DNA of 64,000 nucleotides from Takakia lepidozioides (lineage: Eukaryota; Streptophyta; Takakiopsida; Takakiales; Takakiaceae), in assembly GCA_030704615.1 (NCBI GenBank), contig CM060732.1, positions 10,664,001-10,728,000 of the forward strand, written 5' to 3'. Positions 14,151 through 26,730 of this stretch are shown one piece after another. The notes under the pieces were generated by a model. That model made no database searches, was not told the DNA's origin, and saw only the letters and a list, made by a program, of their open reading frames with translations. The first letter of the stretch is position 1; the number at the start of each line of letters is the position of its first letter. A program made the translations under genes and the position numbers.

Positions 14151-17100
14151 AAAGGGAGTCAGTTAATGTTTGTGAGTGGGATAATCTCCGGAACTAACGT
14201 ATCGTTGTTGGTGGACACAGGAGCGTCGCACTCCTTCATGACACCGGCAACGGCACGGACTCTGGGACTCTCGACAAGTGATGTGGGGGCCTCGATTGAG
14301 GTGTGTTCTGCTAAAGGAGAACCACAATTGGCGACGAGGTTGGCGTTCGATGTTCCTCTTCAGTTCGGGAGTTGGGAGGGACGTGAGAACTTCACCATTT
14401 GCAAGATCGATGGAGTGGATCTCATTTTGGGGATGACCTTTTTGAGCAGATCCGGAGCGGTCATAGATGGCCGCAAAAAGAGTAGTCACGCTACCGTGTG
14501 GGAATGGTCAGTCAAATCCTCCATGGGTCATGACACAAGGTCAAGGACAATGTGGTGAGGGCACCTTCTTCTTCGGTGGCGAAGTTTTACGAGTGTCGGA
14601 AACGCCCAACCCCGTGGGAGGGCGAATAAACCTTCTATTAGCAAAGGAGTGGGCCGTGGAGGAGCCACACGAGCCCCAGTTCTTGCTTTACGTAAGACAA
14701 GTGAAGGAAAAAGGCGATGGGGAGCCGAGCCCAGATTGGATCAAGGGGATTTTGGAGAAATATCAGGATGTGATGCCGGAGGATTTACCAAGCGGCTTGC
14801 CACCGCAAAGAGGAGTTGACCACAAAATTGAGGTGATACTGGGATTGGAGCCGCCTGCCAAGACACCCTACCGGTTGACAGAGAGTTGGTCGAGCTGAAG
14901 ACTCAGTTCAAGGATCTAATGTCAAAGGGGTACATCCGGCCGAGTAAGTCACCTTACGGAGCCCCGGTGCTATTCGCAGACAAGAAGGATGGGACGCTGC
15001 GGATGTGTGTCAATTACAGGGCTCTGAATAAGGTGACTATCAAAAACCGATACCCTTTGCCAAGGATCGATGACCTCTTCGATCGGTTGGCAGGAGCGAA
15101 GTATTTCAGCCTGATCGATTTGCGCTCCGGATATCATCAAATTCGAGTGGCGGAAGGAGATGAGGAAAAGACCGCGTGCAGGACAAAGTATGGTTCCTAT
15201 GAGTTCTTGGCGATGCCCTTTGGGCTCACCAATGCACCCGCAACCTTTAGCACGCTAATGAACAGCCTTTTCCAGGAGTGGTTGGACGACTTTGTGATCG
15301 TGTACATCGACGACATCTTGGTGTACTCGAAAACAAAGGAAGAGCACTTAGAGCACCTGGAGCACCTCAAAAGGGTGTTCCAGAAATTACGGGAAGGGAA
15401 GTTGTATGCCAAAGCTTCAAAGTGCGAATTCGGGGTCACAAAAGTGGAGTTCTTGGGGCATGTGATTACATAGGATGGGATCAAAATGGATGACAGAAAG
15501 GTGAGAGCAATCTTGGACTGGGAGCCTCCGACTTCGATCCCAGGAGTGCGATCCTTCTTAGGACTCGCCTCCTATTACCAAAAGTATGTGAGAAATTTCG
15601 TCAAAATCGCGGGGCCACTGTCAGACCTCCTGTGTAAATCCAAAGTCTGGGTATGGAACACCTTTTGTGGCCAAGCTTTTGCCGAGTTGAAGCAGCGGAT
15701 GGCGGAAGCTCCAGTCCTGAAAATCCCGGAGTTCGACCGCCCATTTGAGATTCATACGGATGCGTCGGACTTCGCGATTGGAGGTGTACTTATGCAGGAC
15801 GGACGTCCAGTGGCTTAGGAAAGTAAATAACTGAATGAAGTGGAGCGGCGGTGGCCAACGCACGAGAAATAAATGAAGGCGGTGGTGCATTGCCTTGAGC
15901 TTTGGCGCCACTATATTGGCTCCAACCCGGTGAAGGTGTTCACGGACAATGTCACGGTGAAGTATTTTGCCACGCAGCCTAAGTTGTCCCCAAAACAAAT
16001 TAGGTGGCAAGACACTTTGGCACTGTTCGACGTGGATATCCAGTACAAACCGGGACGGGACAATGTGGTGGCCGATGCTTTAAGTAGAAAGCAGCAGCTC
16101 ATGATGGTGTACAGGGGTGAGACGGCGCCCCAAAGGAAGATTCGGAAGGCTTACCGGAAGGATGAGATGGCGAGGTCTGTGACGCGGGACTTGAGGATGG
16201 GGGTTAAATCGCAGTTCCGCTTGCAAAATGGACTACTCCGGTATAAGCAAAAACGTCTCTATGTGCCGATGGGAGGGATCAGAGATAGTCTCTTGAGAGA
16301 ATGTCATGATGGCCCGCTTGCGGGCCACGGCGGAGCCACGCGCACCGTGGCACTCCTGAAGAAAGAGTATTTATGGCCCAAACTGAGGGAGGAGGCGGAG
16401 GAGTATGTCAAGACATGCACCACATGCCAACAAAACCAGAGCGAGTACAAAAAGCAAGCGGGGCTGTTACAACCCTTGCCGAGGAGTCTTGGGAAAGTGT
16501 CTCGATGGACTTCATGACTGCTATGCCGCTGTCAAAAGGATTCGACGCAATCATGGTGGTGGTGGATAGGTTCAGTAAAATGGGCCATTTCATCCCCACC
16601 AAGGAGACGGCAACGGCGCAAGAGACGAGGCGACTTTACTTCGTCCACGTCTTCAAGCATCATGTACTCCCGAAGGATATTGTCTCGAACTGCGATCCAA
16701 AGTTTACTAGTAAATTTTGGAGGGTACTTTGGAAGAAAATGGGGACGAGGCTCAAAATGAGCACCGCCTTCCGACCTACGACGAACGGCCAAACGGAAAG
16801 GGTGAATTCCGTGGTGAAGCAGATCTTGCGGAATTACGTGTCGGCAGACCAATCGGATTGGGTGGAGCACTTGGATGCGGCAGAGTTCTCTTATAATAAC
16901 ACAAAACATTCCGCAACAGGAGTTTCCCCTTTCGTTTTGGTCTATGGAAAAGCACCTCTGGTGCCGACAAGTTGGGCCGCCCAAGACGTTGAGGAACCGG
17001 CAGCAGCGGCAGTGCTAGAAGAACGTGAGCGTTTGTTGAAGCTCGCAAAGTACAACATTGCCAAAGCTAGGAAACGATATGAATCGGAAGCGAGGGAGGT

Positions 17101-17560
17101 TAAGTTTGAGGCAGGCACGGAGGTCTGGTTGAACATCAAATTTTTTCGACTACCTCCGGAAGTGAGTCCGAAGTTCGTACCTCCATATGCGGGACCCTTT
17201 TGCATCCGGAAGGTTATGAATGAGGATTTGTATGAATTGGAGCTGCCGGCAAATAGCAAGGTGCATCCGGTATTCCACGTCTCCCTTTTGAAGCCTTACT
17301 TCAAAGATGAAGCGCGTCCGAATCGGCCTCAAGTGTTGCGTCCGCTATCTGTGCTGTTGGATCATGAAAATGAACCTGAGTACGAGGTGGAGGCAGTGCT
17401 TAAGTCGAGGAGGTTCAAGAATCAAGAAACGGAGTATCTCGTGAAATGGAAGGGCTATCATCATGTGGAGGCATCTTGGGTGCTTGCCTCAGAAATGGAA
17501 AACGCATCCGAGGCGGTTGCAGCTTTCGAAAGACGACCTCAAAAGCGGAAGAATCGTTGA
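14151..17560 (+). pseudogene. pol of a Ty3/gypsy chromovirus: PR-RT-RH-INT-chromodomain
   Basis: In order: aspartic protease (LLVDTGASHSF, about 14205), reverse transcriptase with catalytic YIDDILVYS (about 15303), RNase H ([13 protein letters not shown]), an integrase zinc-finger region and DDE core, then a C-terminal chromodomain (EYLVKWKGYHHVEASW). The chromodomain marks it as a chromovirus; these are thought to be steered to heterochromatin. Frame changes lie near 14480, 14880 and 16490. In-frame stops lie at about 15472, 15816, 15828 and 15870. A second copy at 48.2 kb keeps sense codons at all four stop sites and has four extra bases at 14880, so these are losses in this copy. Confidence 0.9.
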
Positions 17561-17939
17561 TGGGGACATCAACCTTAGAGCGTGGGGGAGGAAAATACCC
17601 ATATTATGGGCAAAAACATGACTATAACAATGGTATGGATAGGAAATTGGGCGGGTGCACAGGGATCAGGTAAAAGATGGTGCACATGTCACGGAGCCCC
17701 AAAGGCCCGCCTCTATTATTCATTTCTTAGCACATGTAGGGCGGGCCAGCCCATATGAGGGTTGCAATCAGTCTTCTTTTAAGCTTGCTTCACTTAATAA
17801 AATCTGCAACGTAATGATATTATCTAAGGCAAACTCTCAATTTTGCAACATAATAATTAAATTCGTTATGAATTTCAACTATGTTTCTAAATTCAATTAA
17901 GGACACATTAATGATTTAGTGGTTATTTTAATTTCAATT
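17561..17939 (+). other. 3' tail of the chromovirus, no 3' LTR seen
   Basis: A purine-rich tract (GTGGGGGAGGAAAA, about 17583) could be the polypurine tract, but what follows does not resemble the inferred 5' LTR. AT-rich hAT-like terminal sequence takes over soon after, so the 3' LTR was lost or cut off. Confidence 0.4.
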
Positions 17940-18173
17940 TTAATTATGTATATCCGGGTTGATAACCGGCTGGTATTAGATTGGAATACCCATCCTATTG
18001 ATAACCGTCCACAAATCAAAAATCATACTAAAATCATACTACTATTGAGAACCGGCTGGTATTAAAATTAAGGGAATCTTTCAATACTATGGAACCGGCT
18101 GGTATTGAAAATTAATTTCTTTTCAATACCCGGACCCGGCAGTATTAGAAAATGTAATACCCGCCCAACACTC
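17940..18173. repeat. AT-rich right terminus with subterminal repeats
   Basis: Several copies of ACCGGCTGGTATT and variants, interspersed with TAATACCC/GGGTATT words, end in CCCGCCCAACACT. Clustered short subterminal repeats are where hAT transposases bind, which supports calling this a transposon end. Confidence 0.5.
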
Positions 18174-18181
18174 TTTCAAAC

Positions 18182-19767
18182 TTCAAAAGGCCCAGTGGCC
18201 CGCTCCGGTTTCCTTGGGAAAACAAATACAAGGAAGACTCGCAAGGCAAAACGGCTCTCTTGTTTTGGCAAAACATAAGAGGAAGGTAAGACTTGGGAGC
18301 ATGACATGGTGTAGTTCTTTGACCACATTTTCTCCCTTGACTTCAACATGATGCATATTCTGTCTCTAGAGAGCCAACAAATCGTCTAATCGTCTACAAC
18401 TGTGCAGAGCCGTCTACTCTGATTTCAAACCAGTGGCTATCGCAAGGCAGTGTCCAGTAGAGATGAGCTTATGGTACCCTACTATTGTGTATCTTTCACA
18501 ACCATAAACAACTCATAAGCTGTTGGTTTCAAAGACTCGCACTCCAGTTACAGGGAACGCTTTCATGTGCATGCTGGTCTTCCGCATCCGAGCACTGGCA
18601 GATGAGCTGTGCACATCACATATGGTGGCCATCCACAGGAGTCCTTCAGGGGACGAAACCAGCAGCTACCAATATTTTCTTAAACTACTTGCCCCATAAC
18701 AACACTGGCAAAGGTGCCCTCAGGACATTATCCACAAGTGTTTCTGACTACCAGGCCACATTGACATTTCATCTTCTAAAGAGCTTCATCCGAAGCCTCT
18801 GTACGTTTACCAAAGATGATTAAACACTACATGGCCTTCCTGTAGTTTCAAAATTGAATCAAAAGTTGCCTCAAGTGATGTGGTATGAACAAAAAGCCAG
18901 TTCCTCTGATAGCTACAAGTACCTAACAACAGAGAGTACTGGGACAATTCCTTTGGGTGGGGGGACCTTGCATCTTTACAAAGTGTGACAAAGGCCTTAC
19001 CCCGATCTGCCAAGGCTACCTATTACTAGGGCATCTTAAATGACATTTCATCATGATTTGAAGAACAAACCATTGCAAGGCTGCCCTTTCCACAAATCCA
19101 CAAAATGACATTACTGCAGCGTGCTGACCAGAAACACTGTGTTGATACACAAACACAGCATAAGAATCGTGGCTTTCTCTCTCCACCCAAGCATGCATAC
19201 TACTATGCACTTCCTGCTGGATTGAGAGCGACAGCACAGCTGGCTTGTGACCAAAATCCACAAACCGATTACGACATTGACACCATACTCTTGAACTCAC
19301 TTTGATAGCCTTTGGATCGCACAGTTTCATGCGACAAAACAGGCATCCCCGCAGGCAGTCCAATGCAGTATGCACCGATCATATGGTAACCTGTCCATGA
19401 ACACCAAAAGCTTGATGTATGAATATTTTCCACTGTCATGCGTGTATTCTCTTGCATGTGGTACAGAAGGCCATTGGTGTGTCAAGAGTACATCTACAAC
19501 CTCCCCAATGCATTCAATCGTTTAGTGGAAACAGCAACAACTACAAACAGGAAAAACAGAGACGCTAATACCTAAGTCAAACAGTTTCTTACAAACCTAA
19601 CCATTACCCCCTGTAGATTCAAAAAGTCCTTTCCTTGTTCTCACGTAATACTTTCACCATCAGAGAAAAATCGCAAAAGAACTCTTAAATACAGGTCCAT
19701 ATTAACAAAAAAGAAGTGTGCAGAACCAAACTCACTGCTGGATGATTACACACATGTTGTCTCGCTA
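18182..19767. other. no supported gene
   Basis: Downstream of the HMG-box gene. Several frames of 60-120 codons exist on both strands without family resemblance or consistent splice signals. It probably includes the HMG-box 3' UTR. Confidence 0.4.
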
Positions 19768-21093
19768 TCATTTGCTTAACTTGTCCTCACCTTCACCTTC
19801 CTGCTGAGCACAGTTCATCTTGAACACATAAACTGAGAATAGCAGTATAGACTATGGCAGAATATACCATCTCAAACATATGCAGTCAAGCTCAAAAGCA
19901 CATCACTTTGCACCCTCTATGATGACCTCAGGTGTCAGATTTCTATATCCTCCAGGGCTATGAATTCATCATAACCATTCCAGGTAAGGCCAAGAGTGCA
20001 AACCTTGCTAGAACTTTTCTTGTTAAAGGACGCCGCTGCTTCCTCGTACTTTACCTTCCTTTCTGCAGCCTCTGCATGGAAAGGAGCTTTCTCCTGCATA
20101 CACAGGACATCCTTGAGCTGCATATCTGTGATCAGATTACCTGAATCTACCGATTACCCTGGGAAAATAACACTTTGCTAGCAGTTCTCAGTTGAGAAAA
20201 AATGCTAACTAATTGTGAACCATTATGTATTTCACCTCGGAGACATGGCACAAGCTCACATGCATTACAGGGAGAGTATGTGAGCAGACTGACCTGCTCA
20301 GACATGAGCAGCCACTTTTCACCACCAGCCTTGGCACTCTGCATATGACCCAAATCTACTGCTGAGCGATGACTTCTTGAGTGATACCAAGTCAAGTCTC
20401 ACTAACAACAGAAAAAGAAACCACAATTCAAGACTTATCTGTGTAGGAATTCCAGGATACATACAGTTTGATGCAATCTGCAAATAAAGGGTACAGCTGA
20501 CAATGCCTTTGAAGTCTTTGTTAGTCAGCACCTACATGATACAAAACTGATCCTAGAAGGTTTAACAACCATTGCCAGAGAGATCTTACCGCCGTAACTC
20601 CTTTCACATCGGGATTTTCCTCCTTGAAAATCTTCCTGAAAGTCTCCCTGAAGATGCAGTTCAATCAGGCACAAAGTTAGCATCTCATGCTGCAATGTAC
20701 TCTTCACTGTTCTTAGGCACCAGTGTAAGCCCCTGTTTCTCTCTGAGCAGAAGTAGATGTCTCTTAAGAGAAAACAAACTCACATAAAAACAAAGAAACC
20801 AGATACAGGGCGCTTAGGCATGTCAGAATCCTTTGCTGGCTTCTTTGATGCCTTTGTCTTCTTTGCTTTCAGGTCCTTGTCAACTCCCGTTTTAATCCTT
20901 CCCACTCTGTTCAATAAAAGCAACCGGCCACATTATCACTTCTCCAGCGCCAGCACATTTTGACAGGGAGTAACAGCGTTGCTAAACAATAGAAAAAAAG
21001 ACTGGACCTTGAGGGTTTAGAGGGTTTTGATCCACAAATGAGAAACGTACATCTCATCGCTCTCCTTGGTCTGAGCCTGCGCCTGCACCTTCG
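19768..21093 (-). CDS. HMG-box (HMGB-type) chromatin protein
   Basis: HMGB proteins bend DNA non-specifically in chromatin. Exons in order of transcription: 21051-21093, 20784-20906, 20590-20647, 20294-20338, 20004-20093, 19768-19800. All junctions are GT-AG and all phases close. The protein has a basic N-terminal linker (KAKKTKASKKPAK) and one HMG box starting MPKRPVSGFFVFM. The box continues ETFRKIFKEENPDVKGVTA, AGGEKWLLMSEQ and EKAPFHAEAAERKVKYEEA. A very short acidic tail (EGEGEDKLSK) sits alone on the last exon. The initiator ATG was not found; the first exon listed needs an upstream donor. The tail is much shorter than in most land-plant HMGBs. Confidence 0.88.
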
Positions 21094-21336
21094 CTGCTTA
21101 CACAAACGAGAGCTGAACTTGCATTAGGCGAGACCAACGCAAAAGGTCTCCACTGCAGAATGCAAGAGAGAGCAGCAACTAAGCAGCTCAGAAGTGTCGC
21201 AAACCACAGAACCCCATCGACTACTTGTCAAGCTAGTTGCTCTTTTAACAAACAAACTGCATATCGAAATAAACAACTCCTTTTCAGAAGCAATGCATCT
21301 AGGTCTAGACCTCAACAAGGACAAGAGAACAAGGGA

Positions 21337-22260
21337 CTAGTAGTGCCATCGAAGACTTCTGCGCAGCCACTTTTCATAATCAGGAATCGACTGAGGAGGG
21401 AACTTTGAAGAACATATATCAGTAGGTCTGGAAAACACAGTAAGAGAACGCACATGCATTCGCTTTCGTTTGACCCTCCTTAACAAATGGAGCAGCAATG
21501 CCTTTCCTCCCCACCTCACTGCTTCACGTATCACAGACATTAGATAATGGTACATCCGAACTTGATGTTTACTGAAGACAACAGCCATCTAGTTTTACAC
21601 TTCGGGCCATCCTAGAAACTCTTAACATACTCAGAAAAATATCTCTAGAAAGAATGGAAAACAGGAAAGTTCCATAGAAGTACAGTATATCGAATAAAAA
21701 TACAATTTTGAGTGCGTTACCGGGGTGAAAATGCATGGCTACTTATGCTACGATTCAAGAGAACAAGGTCACCATCAATCATCTTTCTGCCTTTCAGCGC
21801 CTGAAATTTGGAGCCTAACGCTGCCCTCATGGTAACAGCTCTGGCAGAAACCTGGCACGAAAGGACAAAATGTCATGTGCAACCAGTTTCACAAAATTCA
21901 ACCATCAGAAAATAAAAGTCAAAATCGGTGAGCTCTTATCCCTTCTAGAGCTAAGATGATGGAGCTTATTACGTTACATAGAGCGGACATCTCAGCGACG
22001 AAGCTATGCACAAGCTCTGCATGCTGCGTGGACGACAGGCAAGACTGAGTGTCTATTCACAGAGACACAGCTCCTCCGAGAAACGGAACTACCAAATCCA
22101 ACGTTAAAGCAAAAGTCGAAAAGTTCATAACAATGTGCAAAATCAGACGATCATACAAATATCCTCCAACACCTACAGGCACGACAAAATCCAGTCGCTT
22201 ATGGATATCGTAAGGCGCCGGGACTTGAACGTCAGGGCGAACTCCCGACATTCTCAACAT
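21337..22260 (-). CDS. hypothetical four-exon protein, about 114 aa
   Basis: Exons 22177-22260, 21721-21851, 21573-21611 and 21337-21427 join with good donors (GTAGGT, GTAACG, GTAAAC), AG acceptors and closed phases. They give one frame from ATG (22260) to TAG (21337). Landmarks are SGVRPDVQVPAPYDIHKRL near the start, GSKFQALKGRKMIDGDLV in the middle and PDYEKWLRRSLRWHY at the end. I do not recognise the family and see no signal peptide or clear membrane segment. The model rests on splicing logic alone. It lies upstream of the HMG-box gene on the same strand, so part of it could instead be that gene's 5' region, although the frames do not join. Confidence 0.42.
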
Positions 22261-23458
22261 TGCACCGCAAAACCCCGATCTGAGTCGGAAGACGGGGATT
22301 ACACAGGCTGCTGAACGGAAGGGGAACAGATGCGAATCCAGCGCCAGGAGCATTGGTGAAGATGAGACGACGCAAAGGGGATGTCGAAAGGTGGGAAGCT
22401 ACTCTCTCTCTCTCTCTTGGCGGCAAGTGAAGAAGAAGGCTCTCGCTCCGTGCCCGGGCTTCGAGCTCGGCCGCCATACCCGTGGCTTTGGAAACTTTGC
22501 AACCCCCGTCGGAAACCGATTTTTTCCTAACTAGATGCATGTGTTGAGTCATCCATCCTCGACTAGACGGTGGATGAACAATGCTAGCCAGGGGTTTCAT
22601 TCACATCCATTGTCTACTAGCGAGAAATTTCCACAGGCACCTTGTCTCAACCCCGTCTGCCTTTTGTCTGTGTAGATTTCTGCACAGTGCAGAGACCTGA
22701 GTTGGTAGCAAGAGTTGTGCAAATTGAGGTAATTTCTACCTCGACTGTGCTTCACAAATTTGATGTGCAACAAGGCTCACAATCCTAGGGGCATATATGT
22801 GTGATGCATTTACGCCTCCGGCATTCATCATGTACAAAAGATTGCTACTTCACTGTTTCTGAGTCTGCCGGAGACCGTGATATCATTAGGGTTCACAGCG
22901 GACCTTTCACATTAAGCATTTTACAAGGAATGTAATTACAAACCCTTAAGTGTGGGGTCAGCAGTGAGATATGGCCCTACCCATCTGAGATCTGCCACAA
23001 CCACATATGACATTCGATGGCTAACTTGCTTTAACAGCCGGCGAAAGTATGTAAGCTAATCAAATTCAGAGGTGTTACCTCCATGAATGAAGAAGAGAGC
23101 AGAGGAATTTGACAACTCTGCTGTCATCCTAAATGCAGTGATTTCTACAGGTAAAGAGGTGACCAAAGGAGAGCTGCGAATGCCCCCCAATATCTCACAT
23201 CATGATTCTAGGGGGAAAGCAGACCTCGCAACCTTTCACTCCAAGTTGGTTGGGAGGACACAAGTCGACAGACAATGACAAATGCAGGGGCCAATGACAA
23301 CCCAAGTACACCCATCACCTTTGTACTCGGTTGCTAGCTGTGAACTATCAACAAAAAGCACATCAAGGGCTAGTGATCAACTGATCAGACAGCAAGAGGG
23401 AAGGGAGATGAATGGAAGACAGTTTTACAAAAGCTTTATGCCCTCCTCCTGCATCTAG
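22261..23458. other. intergenic, no gene supported
   Basis: Promoter and 5' UTR of the hypothetical gene on one side and the 3' UTR of the TGD2-like gene on the other. It contains a CT dinucleotide run at about 22403-22417. One minus-strand frame (22232-22600) is open but has no family resemblance. Confidence 0.4.
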
Positions 23459-25880
23459 CTAAATTGTAACAAGACGGCTTAATGACTCAATGAGCCGCTT
23501 TAAATTGTGCCGTACTGTGGAGTCTCCCGTCAGTCCACTCACATCTTTGCTGATGCTCTGCACACTCCAACACCAATTTTCAGTACAACAGCAAAAGAAG
23601 CTGTGGCAGACTGACTCATGAAGTCCGCCATGAATTAATGATACCAAGGATATGGAATCTATCTACAATTGGTGACAAGTTCTCAGTCAGTAAGGAAGCA
23701 GCACAAAAGGGAACATCCGCACCTCAATGTGCTTCAGTGTTTTTGTCAGTGTGGACACCGACTCACGCAGCAGCTCCATATTCTCTGAGGTCAGCACTGA
23801 ATTATTCAGTTTCCTGCCACATTTTCACAACCATAAACTACAACGTAAGAGATCTACAAAGCAGCACCAACGCCACCCACATTCATACCGACTTTGGTCC
23901 TCAACTTCGCATGTCCTATGGCAGAGCTAAAAACGTCAGCCCAGATTTGCAACATTTCATGTGGACAAATGGACTGGGAAAGAGCAACAACGTGCTGCAA
24001 GACAACAATAGCAATAGAACATGCATCAGCATCAGAGGAAGTAAGTCGTGGGCAAAGAGGAAGACCACAACTACCATGGAAATATCACTCCATTGAAGGG
24101 GCTATACTTGGACACCTTACATTGGTAACGCCAATTAAGGGAAATCAGTAATGAGGAGAGCCTCAGTTGTACACCCTAAGCATCTTTACAACCTACTGTG
24201 AAAGAGGAGCTGTACGTACAAGGGTGTGTGACCAGTTCAGCATGCCAAAAACCTGGATGCCATGCTCACCTCAAATCATGGCCAGCTTCAGTAGCAACTC
24301 TGGTGAGGCTCTCAAGATCTTTCAACAGGTTTCCATCCTGTACTTCCTTGAGCAAGGGTTCAATATCACCCGCAATCAATTGAACCTGCCCAGAAAAGAA
24401 ATAAGAACAAATTATCCCACAATTCCCTTGCAACAAGGCAACCAGGGCCTCACATGGGCCTCACATGGGCCTCACTTGGAGTCACATTCCCAGAGACTTC
24501 TATCTGTCAAGGGAATGAGCAGGACGATTTTGACTTCTATTCCAACGCTGAAGGACGGCTCCCTTATGCACCTTCCCCCTCACTTTGGTGCTGGCAGATG
24601 CCCACACATGAAGAACCTAACAAACCACTTTCCAGGATATTCACTACATTGGCTCCAAGATTTTTTACTCTGGCTTTTATCACAAAACAACATACACAGA
24701 TCCAGACATTCAAATCAGATTATTATGAACCAGATGTATTAGCCAGAAAAGTGTCAGGGTGGGCCAAAGGGCAGAATGCAGTAGACAATCGGAGTACCTT
24801 GGCAAGAAGAGGTTTGGCATCTTCCACCACCATTCCTAGGCGTTCAGCCATGCCATACATTTTGGAGACACCCAGGCTATCAACTTGCTTCGCTATTTTG
24901 GTACAAATGCCAACTAGCTCATCCAGGCTCACTCCTTGTTCCCCCTTTATCCTTTCTCTGTCACAAACTATAAGGCCTTCCGCAGAGCAGCCTGAGTCCA
25001 GCGGCCCAACTGTGGGCTTGGGCAGAGGCAGGCGTGGCGTGACGTCGATGAGTGTCTCACTGATGAGGCCAGACTGGTTGACCTCAACCAGTGCGTTGCG
25101 AGGGATGACAATGCCTGAGTCCACAAGCTCCACGACCACATCGATGCGCTCCAGGCTGGGCCGCACCCCCACCACGTTGCCTACATCCACACCACGGATG
25201 CGCACCGGCGTGCCCACTGTGATGCCTTGTGCCTGTGCAAACTCAAACACCGCTTCATATGTCTTTGTCCGTGCTCGTATTTGAGTGCCCTTCACCCAAA
25301 CTAATGTGGTCGCCAACACGACCACCCCCGCCATTACAAAAAGGCCAACGCCACCCTCCCATATGCTGCGCTTTCCAAAACCAAAGTTGCTGAGTGGATT
25401 TACCAATTGATTCCAGAGGGACCTCGGGATCTCAAGAAACTTTCCCAGACCGTTCTTTCTTTTGGGAGATGTAGATGATGAAGATGAATCGCTGCTCTTG
25501 CTGCTCACCCTCACCCTCATGGCCCCGTGTATTTTACAAGGGTCATGCAATAGTTCAAATACAATCTTACCATCCAGACGGAGACTGCCATCACCAGTGC
25601 TAAAGTAGGTCTTGGGTCGCCTTCTCTGCTCAGGTCCGCAATTCCGCCCAGAAGGCTGAAGCCCGTTGAAAGAATGCGGCCCTCTGATAGTGTTTGGAAA
25701 GTGTAAAGTTTTAAATCCAGAACCCAAGATTTTCGATGGAACGGACGGAACATGGAGGCTTCCAGAAGACCATTCCCAATTCATCACCGTCGTGCCAGCA
25801 CCTTTTGAAGCCTGAGGTACGCATCCTGACACGCATCGGAGGCAAGGAGGCACATCCATGCTTGCCGCTCCTATTTCCAT
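23459..25880 (-). CDS. TGD2: TGD2-like MCE/MlaD-domain lipid-transfer protein, chloroplast
   Basis: TGD2 is the substrate-binding subunit of the TGD1-TGD2-TGD3 ABC transporter of the inner chloroplast envelope, which imports ER-derived lipid for galactolipid synthesis. Exons 24798-25880, 24270-24385, 23723-23813 and 23459-23557 are GT-AG with closed phases and give about 462 aa. After an N-terminus of about 180 residues, taken as transit peptide and linker, comes one membrane helix (GVGLFVMAGVVVLATTLVW). The MCE domain follows (FEFAQAQGITVGTPVRIRG, GLISETLIDVTP). The C-terminal helical region ends NLKRLIESLSRLVTI, close to the land-plant end as I remember it. The protein is longer than Arabidopsis TGD2 (381 aa), mostly at the N-terminus. 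The start is the first ATG of the long first exon. Confidence 0.9.
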
Positions 25881-26253
25881 GATATCATTGCTCCATTGTA
25901 CTCCAACGCCACAATATTTCTAACCCAATTTGGTTGCGAATCTGCTGGAAGCAGGTTTGCTTACCTGCATTGCCAAGAAAAGGCGACAGATAGTAGATTA
26001 CCTGAGTGCGAGGAGATGACTGCCAACAAGCTCCTCTTCCTCAACGGACTTCTTCAACCCTACTTCTGGCCCGCAACGTGTACTTATTCCGTAAATAGGC
26101 AGTGCAGCATTTTTGGTTGTGGATTGCGAAACATACCAAACAGGCCAGTGTCCGTGTAGCTCAACAGATGAGGCCACACAGATTTGGTTAGGTGCTTGAT
26201 GCCTCCAAGACGGAGATTTTTGGTAATCTCCAAACCGACAGTCTTGTACTAGA

Positions 26254-26348
26254 GAACGGGCCGTGTTTGGCCGATTCTGCCCTGTAAGCGGCCTTTGGGC
26301 GAGCCCTATGGCCGCGCACAGGGCAGACTCGGCCAACGCGGCCCGTTC
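26254..26348. repeat. 95-bp inverted repeat (foldback)
   Basis: GAACGGGCCGTGTTTGGCCG and the sequence after it pair with the reverse complement of the stretch ending GGCCAACGCGGCCCGTTC. Arms are about 33 nt with few mismatches around a loop of about 29 nt. It looks like a small foldback MITE. No clear target duplication. Confidence 0.7.
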
Positions 26349-26353
26349 ACTGG

Positions 26354-26638
26354 CGTTAAAAGCAGGTGTGGCGGATTCTCGCCGTTACGTGGCGCAATAT
26401 GATTGAGGTTCGATTATCCCATATCGATTGCCCAGATTCAGAGCCCCCGAGAGGATATAAACGGGGCGAGCCTCAGGTGAGGGTAGATCTGATGGTGGCT
26501 GATGGCTTGGGCCTCGGTGGCAAGGCTGCCGTCGTCTGTGCTTGATCGGTCATCCCTGCCGGTTCTGCCCTGGGTGGCCGATTCGGCCTGAGAATTAGGC
26601 CGAAAAAGTGGCAGAATCCGCCACAGCTGCTTTTAACG
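26354..26638. mobile_element. 285-bp MITE-like element with ~29-bp terminal inverted repeats
   Basis: The left arm starts CGTTAAAAGCAGGTGTGGCG and the right arm ends CGCCACAGCTGCTTTTAACG. The arms match over about 29 bp with two or three differences. The interior has a TATA-like GGATATAAACGG and a second CCGATTC/GGCC motif similar to the neighbouring foldback. Non-coding. Confidence 0.65.
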
Positions 26639-26730
26639 TGCATGCCATTGGGTCGCTTTTGCTATTCCAGAGACAATCAGGTACAGTACAGTATATGTTG
26701 GACTAGGTTTGGACCTTTGAACTTTGGACT

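Noticed and set aside
22195-22260. GTTCAAGTCCCGGCGCC on -, tRNA T-arm-like
   Set aside because: No matching acceptor strand or A box; the sequence reads better as the first exon of the four-exon gene.
24454-25284. Long plus-strand frame of 276 codons
   Set aside because: It is the antisense shadow of the well-supported TGD2 exon and has Ser/Thr/Arg-rich shadow composition.
26395-26425. GGTTCGATTATCC resembling a tRNA B box
   Set aside because: No A box, acceptor stem or anticodon arm can be formed around it; it lies inside the MITE-like element.
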